From Roseomonas aeriglobus (GTDB taxonomy: Bacteria; Pseudomonadota; Alphaproteobacteria; Sphingomonadales; Sphingomonadaceae): a stretch of DNA of 64,000 bases. The stretch is from positions 3,593,001 through 3,657,000 of the forward strand of contig JAFHKN010000002.1 of NCBI GenBank assembly GCA_016937575.1. Reading direction: 5' to 3'. Position 1 is the first letter of the stretch, and each line of letters opens with the position of its first letter. Shown one piece after another: positions 57,508 to 64,000 of this stretch. The position numbers and the translations under genes were made by a program. The notes beneath the pieces were generated by a model. That model was not told the DNA's origin, did no database searches, and was given only the letters and a program-made list of their open reading frames with translations.

Positions 57508-57690
57508 TTAGTCGCGGGAATCGGGCATGTCTAGCCCCGGATCGGCAGGTGGGCCCGGAATTCGGTAGCCTTCGCCCAGCCATTGCAACAGATCGCGATC
57601 GCGGCAGCCTTGCGAGCAGAAAGGGGTGTGCTCCGACGAGGACGGCTTTGAGCAGACCGGGCAGAGGTTACGCGTGGCGGGCTTGGACAT
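57508..57690 (-). CDS. yacG: DNA gyrase inhibitor YacG-like zinc protein
   Basis: A 60-residue zinc-ribbon protein with CPVCSKPSSSEHTPFCSQGC: four cysteines in a C-x2-C, C-x3-C arrangement, then DLLQWLGEGYRIPG, the YacG signature. YacG binds GyrB and restrains gyrase. It overlaps the end of the RNase E/G-like gene by 23 bases and lies just upstream of tRNA-Phe. Confidence 0.9.
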   Translation of the reverse strand: MSKPATRNLCPVCSKPSSSEHTPFCSQGCRDRDLLQWLGEGYRIPGPPADPGLDMPDSRD

Positions 57691-58639
57691 GGCCGGCGGA
57701 TATGGCGAGCGCTGCGTCGCCCCGCAAGACGATCGCGGTGCCGGTGCGGCGGGCGAGTTCCTCGACCCACGTGGTGCGGGATCCGATTTCGGCGATGACG
57801 GCCGGGTGCGCGGTCAGAACGCGCTCGCCGATGCCGAGGCTGCGTTCGGCGCGGCGCAGCAGGGCGCGGGCATGCGCCAGCGGGCCGTCCATGGCATAGA
57901 GTTCCGCCAGCGACCGGCGCCGCCGTGGGCGGACGATCTGGACGAAACCGAAGCCGTTGACCGCGGTGCGCTCGAACGGCTGCGGCAGCATGACGTCGAT
58001 CGCGTCGGCGGCGGCGGTCCGCGCGGCCTTGTCGGTGCCGGGCAGGTCGATGCCGATCGAGCCGGTCAGGTCGAGGCGGCGGATGGTCCGCGCCGCCGCG
58101 GTTGTGCCGATGACGGAAAGTGCGGCCGGAGAGAGTGTGCCGTCGATATCGATCAACGTCATCGCCGGCGTCAGCGCGATGTCGAGCGCACCGCCGAGGA
58201 AGCGCGCCCGGCCGGTCGCCGCTTCTTCGAGAAGTTCGGACCAGCCCGCGACCTCGAGTCGATCCGTATCGGTGTGGCGCAGGATCGTGCCGGCGGGCAG
58301 ATCGGCGGCAGCATCGCCTTCGCATGCATCTGACCGTGCCGGGCGTGCGCGCGCCCGTTTGGACTTATCGGGTTCGGAGATGGCGGGACGGGTGATCTCG
58401 ACCAGCGTCTCCGCCCCTTGCGTCACGCCGGCGGGGAGGGGAGCGATCAGCGCCTCGCCACCGGACCAGGCGACGATGCCCTGGCCGCGCTCGGGCATTC
58501 GGGCGATCAGGCGTGCGCGCAGGATGGTCCCAGCGATCAGCTCGCCTTCGGGAAAGATGCGGGCTTCGAGGATCGTGTCGCCCTCGATCAGCGCGGCGCG
58601 TATTTCGCCAATGCCGTGTTCGATGAACCATTCAGGCAT
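57668..58639 (-). CDS. Short ribonuclease E/G-family protein
   Basis: A 323-residue protein. MTLIDIDGTLSP and LTGSIGIDLPG correspond to the two aspartate-bearing catalytic segments of RNase E/G, and the late region VNGFGFVQIVRPRRRRSL fits the end of the DNase I-like domain. The canonical zinc-link cysteine motif and an obvious S1 domain are absent, so it is a reduced member of the family; its activity is uncertain. The start at 58639 is the family-like MPEWFIEHG; the frame beyond comes from repeat A. It lies between maf and yacG. Confidence 0.75.
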   Translation of the reverse strand: MPEWFIEHGIGEIRAALIEGDTILEARIFPEGELIAGTILRARLIARMPERGQGIVAWSGGEALIAPLPAGVTQGAETLVEITRPAISEPDKSKRARARPARSDACEGDAAADLPAGTILRHTDTDRLEVAGWSELLEEAATGRARFLGGALDIALTPAMTLIDIDGTLSPAALSVIGTTAAARTIRRLDLTGSIGIDLPGTDKAARTAAADAIDVMLPQPFERTAVNGFGFVQIVRPRRRRSLAELYAMDGPLAHARALLRRAERSLGIGERVLTAHPAVIAEIGSRTTWVEELARRTGTAIVLRGDAALAISAGHVQARHA

Positions 58640-58665
58640 CGGCGGCTCCGGGCGCGCGCCATGTT

Positions 58666-58762
58666 CCGTTCGTGGTGCGCTTGTCGACGCACCGTATTTC
58701 GTGCCGCAAGCGACGGAGGGGCGTATCGCAGAACGGTGATTCGACAGGCTCAGCACGAACGG
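58666..58762. repeat. Palindromic repeat, family A, copy 3
   Basis: About 97 bases with arms CCGTTCGTGGTGCGCTTGTC and its near complement ending CAGCACGAACGG, around a core with TTTCGTGCCGCAAGCG and GGGCGTATCG. The arms carry more mismatches than copy 2. It lies 26 bases before the RNase E/G-like start and after maf. Confidence 0.85.
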
Positions 58763-58794
58763 GGAGAGGAAAGCGCGTCACTCTCCCGACAGAC

Positions 58795-59373
58795 TCACGC
58801 AAACACCCAGCCGGACGCCTCGAGCAGCCCCCGCGTCTCGAACAGCGGCAAGCCGACGACCGCCGAATGCGACCCCGACAGGAACCGCACGAACGTCTCG
58901 GCGCGGCCCTGGATCGCATAGCCGCCCGCCTTGCCCATGCCTTCACCGCTCTCGACATACCAGTCGATTTCGGCGTCGCTCAGCCGCTTGAAGGCGACGA
59001 CGGTACCGACGGACCGCACCCGCGCGCGCCCCTCGCGATCGATGACGCACAGGCCGGAAATGCAGCGATGCCGTCGCCCCGACAACAGGCCGAGCATGCG
59101 GCGCAGGTCAGCCTCGTCGACGGGCTTCTCCAGGATGCGCGTGCCCACCGCGACGGTCGTGTCGCCGGCAAGCACGATCTCGTCCGCAGCCCGCTCCACC
59201 GCCCGCGCCTTGCCCTCGGCCAGGCGCGCAACATAGGCGGCCGGCGCCTCTCCCTTCAACGGCGTCTCGTCGATATCGGGGGCAGCGATCCGCGTCGGCA
59301 CGACGCCGATGCGCGCGAGCAGTTCGCGCCGGCGCGGCGACGTCGAGGCGAGGACGAGCGCCGGTGCGCTCAT
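58795..59373 (-). CDS. maf: Maf-family nucleotide pyrophosphatase
   Basis: A 192-residue house-cleaning enzyme that hydrolyses non-canonical or modified nucleoside triphosphates. The N-terminal LVLASTSPRRRELLARIG, PDIDETPLKGE, VLAGDTTVAVGTRILEKP and late GYAIQGRAETFVRFLSGSHS are diagnostic. It follows infA by 14 bases in one operon. Confidence 0.95.
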   Translation of the reverse strand: MSAPALVLASTSPRRRELLARIGVVPTRIAAPDIDETPLKGEAPAAYVARLAEGKARAVERAADEIVLAGDTTVAVGTRILEKPVDEADLRRMLGLLSGRRHRCISGLCVIDREGRARVRSVGTVVAFKRLSDAEIDWYVESGEGMGKAGGYAIQGRAETFVRFLSGSHSAVVGLPLFETRGLLEASGWVFA

Positions 59374-59387
59374 GACGAAGGCGTCGC

Positions 59388-59633
59388 TTATTGCGGCCCG
59401 GGACCGCCGCGGCCCGGCATGAAGCGGTAAGTGATGCGCCCCTTGGTCAGGTCATAGGGAGTCAGCTCGACCAGCACCTCGTCGCCGACGAGGACGCGGA
59501 TGCGGTTCTTGCGCATCTTGCCTGCGGTATGGCCCAGGATCTCGTGATCGTTCTCCAGCCGGACGCGAAACATCGCGTTGGGCAGAAGCTCGACCACCTG
59601 GCCGCGCATTTCGAGCAGTTCTTCCTTGGCCAA
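59388..59633 (-). CDS. infA: Translation initiation factor IF-1
   Basis: An 81-residue OB-fold protein that binds the ribosomal A site during initiation. The chain [20 protein letters not shown], then [20 protein letters not shown] and [10 protein letters not shown] is typical; a short Gly/Pro-rich tail extends the usual 72 residues. It heads the infA-maf-RNase-yacG unit. Confidence 0.97.
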   Translation of the reverse strand: MAKEELLEMRGQVVELLPNAMFRVRLENDHEILGHTAGKMRKNRIRVLVGDEVLVELTPYDLTKGRITYRFMPGRGGPGPQ

Positions 59634-59715
59634 ACGGCAACCTCTTTTAAAAATCAGGCGTAAAAGCTGGCCGCGCCCTTACGCCGAGAGACGCGAAAAG
59701 GGAAGAGGACCGAAA

Positions 59716-61653
59716 CTACGCTGGGTTATGCTTGTCGAGGAACGCCTGCATCGCACGCAGGAACTCCAAGCGATCTTCGCTGCGACTGAAATGGTGATCG
59801 CCCTTCGGCTGTTCAATATAGGTGACGTCCCGCCCGGCCGACCGCAGCCGTTCCGCCATTTCGCGTGATTGGGCGATCGGGACGACGGTGTCGGCCTTGC
59901 CATGTACCAGCAATAGCGGGATCGCCGACTTCTCCGGCGAATAGATGGGCGATACCGAGCGGAAATCGGTGGCTTGCAGCTGGAGCCAGTCGCTACGCGC
60001 CCCCGAATTCAGGAACTGGGCATCATAGCGGCGCAAGCGTGGCAGGTCGGACACACCGGCGTAGGAAACCGCGCAGCGATAGACAGTCGGGTCGCGCTGC
60101 GCGGCCCGCATCGCGGCGTAGCCGCCATAGGAGGCGCCGATGATGCACACGCGTTTGGGATCGGCGACGCCGTCTTTCGCCAGCTGCGTCACCGCATCGT
60201 TCAGGTCGTCCTGCATCGCGAGACCCCACTGGCCCTGTCCCTTCAGCGTGAACTGCGTGCCATAGCCCGACGAGCCGCGATAATTGGGCTGAACGACGGC
60301 ATAGCCACGCTCGGCAAGGTACTGCGTCCACCAGTCCCATTCCTCGCTGTCACGTGCGAACGGGCCGCCATGGGGCAGGACGATGAGTGGCAGGTTCGTC
60401 GACTTGCCGCGCGGCAGCGTCAGCACGGCGGCGATTTCCAGGCCGTCGCGTGCCTTATAGCGAATCGTGCGGACGGGGTTCAGCCGTGCGGCTCGGATCG
60501 CGCTATTGGTATAGGCGAGGAAGCGCAGGTCACGCGTCTTGCGATCGTAAAGGTAGAAAGCGCCAGGCGAATTGCTCGCCCCGATGTTGACGATCGGACG
60601 ATCATGGTCGTGGCTGAAGTTCAGGATGTCGACCTGGCCGTTCGACACGAAGCCCTGAACTTCGGCCTGTAGCTTGACGAGGTCGGGGTCGATCCATTCG
60701 GTCCGCGCCCGGTCGTCGAGGTAGCTGACGCCGGCTAATCCATCGCGCGTGGTGTTCAGGACATAGCCTTCGAGGTCGAAGTTCTTGCTGCCGTAGAGCC
60801 GCTTGCCGAGCTCCAACTTGATAAGGTCATATTCGTACAGACCGCCAAAGCCATCGGCATCATCGGCCATCGCCAGCGCCTTGCCCGGTTCGGCCAGGAA
60901 GCTGGCGGGGATGACATAGCTGTCCTTATGGGTGCGCGCCTTGACAATCGTTTCGAAATCCTGGCCCGCTCCACCACGGTAGAGAACGCGCATTTGCCGG
61001 CCGTCGAGCGACCGACCGATGCCCATGCGGACGACGCCCTGGCCATCCGCGACCCAGGACATGACGCCCTCGCGCGGGCCGACGACGCGCTTCGTCTTGC
61101 CGGTCGACACATCGACTTCAGCCACCTGCGGCCAGAAATTGATGTTGCTCGGCTCGAGCGACGACTGATAGGCGATCAGCACGCGCGGCGTCCCGTCGCG
61201 CGCGGTCCATAGTACGTCGTCGGCGTTCTGCGCAGCGTCGCGCGTTACCAAAGGCACGACCTTGCCGTCCGCCGCGGCAATGCCGACCGCGCGTCGAACA
61301 TACCATTCGCCGGCGTCTGGAACCGGCACCTTGTCGCCGACCCCCACGACCAGCCAGTCGTTGTTAACCCATTGCCACCAGTTGAGGTCGCCCTTGCCGG
61401 TTGCGATGAGTTGCGGCGGGGCCTGTCCCTCGACAGCCAGGATAGCAAAATACTGCTGACCCTTGATCGCGACCCGCGCGGCGATCCGCTTGCCGTCAGG
61501 GGACAGTTTAGGGCTGACCAGCGCAGGCAATTCAGCGAATTGCTCGATCGGCCGGGGAACGGCCGCGGGCGCGGCGGGCGGCGTTTGCGCGACCGTGGCG
61601 GCGGCTAGGCCACATGCGGCTACGGTCAGAGCGAGAAGAGACTTTCGACGCAC
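59716..61653 (-). CDS. Secreted S9-family prolyl oligopeptidase-like peptidase
   Basis: A 645-residue protein with a signal peptide (ALTVAACGLAAATVAQ). Residues about 40-390 form a beta-propeller (LSPDGKRIAARV repeats) and about 400-645 an alpha/beta-hydrolase domain with nucleophile Ser508 in GASYGG, Asp588 in HGKADTVVP and His620/621 in GDHHF. Likely a dipeptidyl- or acylaminoacyl-peptidase. The 380 bases upstream to 62034 hold only weak small frames, the presumed promoter, and the terminator of the next gene. Confidence 0.92.
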   Translation of the reverse strand: MRRKSLLALTVAACGLAAATVAQTPPAAPAAVPRPIEQFAELPALVSPKLSPDGKRIAARVAIKGQQYFAILAVEGQAPPQLIATGKGDLNWWQWVNNDWLVVGVGDKVPVPDAGEWYVRRAVGIAAADGKVVPLVTRDAAQNADDVLWTARDGTPRVLIAYQSSLEPSNINFWPQVAEVDVSTGKTKRVVGPREGVMSWVADGQGVVRMGIGRSLDGRQMRVLYRGGAGQDFETIVKARTHKDSYVIPASFLAEPGKALAMADDADGFGGLYEYDLIKLELGKRLYGSKNFDLEGYVLNTTRDGLAGVSYLDDRARTEWIDPDLVKLQAEVQGFVSNGQVDILNFSHDHDRPIVNIGASNSPGAFYLYDRKTRDLRFLAYTNSAIRAARLNPVRTIRYKARDGLEIAAVLTLPRGKSTNLPLIVLPHGGPFARDSEEWDWWTQYLAERGYAVVQPNYRGSSGYGTQFTLKGQGQWGLAMQDDLNDAVTQLAKDGVADPKRVCIIGASYGGYAAMRAAQRDPTVYRCAVSYAGVSDLPRLRRYDAQFLNSGARSDWLQLQATDFRSVSPIYSPEKSAIPLLLVHGKADTVVPIAQSREMAERLRSAGRDVTYIEQPKGDHHFSRSEDRLEFLRAMQAFLDKHNPA

Positions 61654-62002
61654 GGTGTACCCCTCGCAAGCTCAAAGTACCGAGCAAGCTATCCGAGGAG
61701 TTGCTTTAGATCAATAGATTGGAGCGCTCAGCGCCGCGGCGACGTTTTGCACATCAAGCCATGTCGGCGACGATTGCGGGGCCGGGAAGCGCGTTTTTTT
61801 GGGAGCGCCAGACGTCGCGCTTCTTCAAATATGCCAGCGAATAACTGAATTCGTTGTGGTGGCACGTGCATTTATTCAGTCACACGACGCGTCATCTGCA
61901 CCGAAAGACGACGGCATTCTCGGCGCCAGCGACGCGTATGGAGGTCGCCTGGTCAAAATGGACGTCTTTGCGGAAAGATAGAGAAATCCAAACGACCAAA
62001 CC

Positions 62003-62027
62003 GACCGCGGCGACTGACGCCGCGGTC
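62003..62027 (-). terminator. Terminator hairpin of the outer-membrane protein gene
   Basis: A perfect 10-bp stem GACCGCGGCG/CGCCGCGGTC with an ACTGA loop (62013-62017), 7 bases after the stop. On the minus strand it is followed by GGTTTGGTCGTTTGG, only loosely T-rich. Confidence 0.6.
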
Positions 62028-62034
62028 AAGTGGA

Positions 62035-62766
62035 TTACATGCGGACGCCCAGGCCCAGCTTGACCTGATGGCGTTCGAAGTCCTCGGTCGGTCCCGGCAG
62101 CGTCGTCACGTCGAAGCCGCGCAGCTTGGTGTAGACATATTCGATCTTGCCGTATGCGCTCGGGCCGAACTGCTGTTCGACGCCGCCACCGATGTGATAG
62201 CCGTTCAAATTCTGGCGCAGGCTGAGAATGCTCGGCGGGTTGGTGGTGCGCGTCGAGTCGTACGCAATACGCCCGCGGCTATAGCCGCCCTTCACGTACA
62301 GCAAAGTCTCCAGGCCGACGGCGATGCCAACGCGGCCACCGGCGGTCAGCGACAGCGGCGCGCGGTAGCAGTTGGTCGCACCGATCAGCGTGGTGCAGGC
62401 TTCGCCCGACGAGCCCTCGGCGCCGACGTATCCGCCGATGAGCAGTGCGCGGCCGACCGGAACGTCGAAGCCCGCTTCACCGCCATAGGTCACGCCTTCC
62501 TTGGTGACGATGTCGCCGCTCAGCCGGTCATAGCCCGCCTGTACTTCCAGGCGCAGGCCACCGAAGACTTCAGCATCGCTCGGCAGCGGTTCGTACGGGA
62601 GGTAGGGCCCGTCCTGTGGCACCGGCGCGGCATAGACTGGATAGCCGCCGGTCTGCGTCGTGACGACGACGCCGGGGCGCGTCGTGCGGGTGACGGTCGT
62701 GTGGGTCTGCTGCGCGGCGGCGGGCAGCGCGACGGACGCGAGTGCGACGAAGGCGAGTTTCTTCAT
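62035..62766 (-). CDS. Outer-membrane beta-barrel protein
   Basis: A 243-residue protein with a signal peptide (MKKLAFVALASVALPAAAQQ). From residue 65 on it alternates as in an 8-stranded OmpA/OmpW-like barrel (RLEVQAGYDRLSGD, LLIGGYVGAEGSSG, SLTAGGRVGIAVG, LLYVKGGYSRGRIAYD, AYGKIEYVYTKLRG) and ends QVKLGLGVRM. The start at 62766 has GGGGA upstream; an in-frame ATG at 62820 is less likely. Function not predictable. Confidence 0.85.
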   Translation of the reverse strand: MKKLAFVALASVALPAAAQQTHTTVTRTTRPGVVVTTQTGGYPVYAAPVPQDGPYLPYEPLPSDAEVFGGLRLEVQAGYDRLSGDIVTKEGVTYGGEAGFDVPVGRALLIGGYVGAEGSSGEACTTLIGATNCYRAPLSLTAGGRVGIAVGLETLLYVKGGYSRGRIAYDSTRTTNPPSILSLRQNLNGYHIGGGVEQQFGPSAYGKIEYVYTKLRGFDVTTLPGPTEDFERHQVKLGLGVRM

Positions 62767-62972
62767 GGACGTGTCCCCTTTGTTGCCTGCGGGCGTATGG
62801 GGAGGGGGCGGGCCGGGCAAGCGGAGTCCCGGGCGGGGCTGTGCCGGGTGTGCCGTTTTCGGAAAAGTCGCCGGGGAGTCTCGCTAAGCGACGCGGCGAA
62901 GCCGCGCCGTCGGACGGAGGGGTGGTGTCTGCCGCCCCTCCGCCGGCCGGTCGCGCTTGTTGACGCGGAGCG

Positions 62973-64000
62973 TCAGCCTGCGCTGCCAGCTAACGCTGCC
63001 AGCAGCAGCAGTGCGACGATATTGGTGATCTTGATCATCGGGTTCACTGCAGGCCCCGCCGTATCCTTGTACGGATCGCCCACCGTGTCGCCGGTGACCG
63101 CGGCCTTATGGGCTTCGCTGCCCTTGCCGCCGTGGTTCCCGTCCTCGATATACTTCTTGGCGTTGTCCCACGCGCCGCCGCCGCTGGTCATCGAAATGGC
63201 GACGAACAGCCCAGAGACGATCACGCCCAGCAGCATCGCGCCGAGCGCCGCGAAGCCCTGAGCCTGTCCCGCTACCGCGCGGACGATGAAGTACACCGCG
63301 ATCGGGCTGACGACCGGCAGCAGCGAGGGGATGATCATTTCCTTGATCGCGGCTCGGGTGACGATGTCGACCGTCCGGCCGTAGTTGGGCCGGCTGGTCC
63401 CCTCCATGATGCCCGGATTGTCGCGGAACTGATCCCGGACGTCCTGCACCACGCTGCCCGCTGCGCGGCCCACGGCGGTCATGCCGAACGCGCCGAACAG
63501 ATAGGGCAACAGCGCGCCGAGCAGCAGCCCGACGATGACGTACGGATTGCTCAGCGAGAAATCGACCGTGACGTCGGGGAAGAACTCCTTCAAATCGGTT
63601 GTATAGGCGCCGAACAGCACCAGCGCGGCAAGCGCCGCGGAGCCGATGGCATAGCCCTTGGTCACCGCCTTGGTGGTGTTGCCCACCGCGTCCAGCGCGT
63701 CGGTTTTGTGTCGGACGTCGTCGGGCAGCCCTGCCATTTCGGCGATGCCGCCGGCATTGTCGGTGACCGGACCGTAAGCGTCCAGCGCGACGACCATGCC
63801 GGCCAGCGCCAGCAGCGATGTCGCAGCGAACGCGACCCCGATGATCCCCGCCAGCTGATAGGTCGCGATGACCGCGACGACGATGACGAGCGTGGGCAGC
63901 GCGGTCGATTCCAGGCTGATCGCCAGCCCCTGGATGACGTTGGTGCCGTGGCCGGTGACCGACGCCTTGGCGATCGACTTGACCGGGCGATAGGCGGTGC
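62973..64000 (-). CDS. hppA: K+-independent proton-pumping pyrophosphatase, C-terminal part (cut by window edge)
   Basis: The frame is open from the right edge to the stop at 62973, giving the last 342 residues of a membrane pyrophosphatase that couples PPi hydrolysis to proton export. Visible are [39 protein letters not shown] and the closing [34 protein letters not shown] has Lys where K+-dependent enzymes have Ala, so it should be K+-independent. The missing N-terminus lies outside the window. Between it and the barrel gene (62767-62972) only small GC-rich hairpins are seen. Confidence 0.95.
   Translation of the reverse strand, partial: TAYRPVKSIAKASVTGHGTNVIQGLAISLESTALPTLVIVVAVIATYQLAGIIGVAFAATSLLALAGMVVALDAYGPVTDNAGGIAEMAGLPDDVRHKTDALDAVGNTTKAVTKGYAIGSAALAALVLFGAYTTDLKEFFPDVTVDFSLSNPYVIVGLLLGALLPYLFGAFGMTAVGRAAGSVVQDVRDQFRDNPGIMEGTSRPNYGRTVDIVTRAAIKEMIIPSLLPVVSPIAVYFIVRAVAGQAQGFAALGAMLLGVIVSGLFVAISMTSGGGAWDNAKKYIEDGNHGGKGSEAHKAAVTGDTVGDPYKDTAGPAVNPMIKITNIVALLLLAALAGSAG

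Noticed and set aside
61799..62063. Two small plus-strand frames between the S9 peptidase and the barrel protein.
   Set aside because: No ribosome site, no family and no typical high third-position GC; the region looks like promoter and terminator sequence.

Overview
The window is a chromosomal stretch of a high-GC alphaproteobacterium, most likely a sphingomonad (Sphingomonas or a close relative). The evidence is the SUF operon led by an Rrf2 regulator, the ScfR/RamB-like regulator next to aceA, a long TonB-dependent receptor of the Xanthomonas/Caulobacter type beside pectin-degrading enzymes, the order infA-maf-RNase-yacG-tRNA-Phe, and dispersed palindromic repeats of a kind common in sphingomonads. 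No prophage, CRISPR array, rRNA operon or insertion sequence was seen.

Layout. 1-7697 (minus): a tightly overlapping flagellar operon, regulator-fliE-fliF-fliG-fliH-fliI-fliJ-fliK, with fliK cut by the window edge. 8007-8840: flagellin fliC with a near-consensus sigma-28 promoter. 8998-14115: a lipoprotein, an M28 peptidase and aminopeptidase N. 14188-19588: a glycan or lipid-carrier locus (a GT-C transferase, two GT4 transferases, a DUF2141 protein, a flippase-like membrane protein). 19534-23407 (minus): pyrE-pdxJ-acpS-lepB-AI-2E permease. 23588-26434: ctaC-ctaD, closed by a strong terminator. 26683-29076: small secreted proteins, a thioesterase and a LysE exporter. 29078-32060: regulator scfR divergent from aceA plus a 51-residue ORF. 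32344-39197: the suf operon. 39187-40119: trhO. 40158-57376: a pectin utilisation locus (GH105-DUF4861, oligogalacturonide lyase, a six-hairpin glycosidase, two PL10 pectate lyases, a DUF4450 protein, a TonB receptor, an MFS transporter). 57397-59633: tRNA-Phe, yacG, an RNase E/G-like gene, maf, infA. 59716-64000: an S9 peptidase, an outer-membrane barrel protein and the 3' part of hppA.

How the genes work together. In the pectin locus, secreted PL10 lyases would cut pectate, the TonB receptor would import oligomers, periplasmic PL22/GH105/six-hairpin enzymes would finish them, and the MFS carrier would take up monomers. The suf operon builds Fe-S clusters under a cysteine-bearing Rrf2 repressor. 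ScfR probably switches the glyoxylate shunt enzyme AceA.

The most unusual feature is a set of palindromic repeat families (A to D here) that intrude into genes. One copy is translated in frame inside sufS, one forms the tail of sufR, a pair of inverted copies flanks a DUF559 endonuclease gene lodged between sufB and sufC, and others supply the only good Shine-Dalgarno sequence for acpS and sufD. The suf operon alone has taken up three families, which suggests a mobile repeat system worth following, with the DUF559 protein as a candidate partner.
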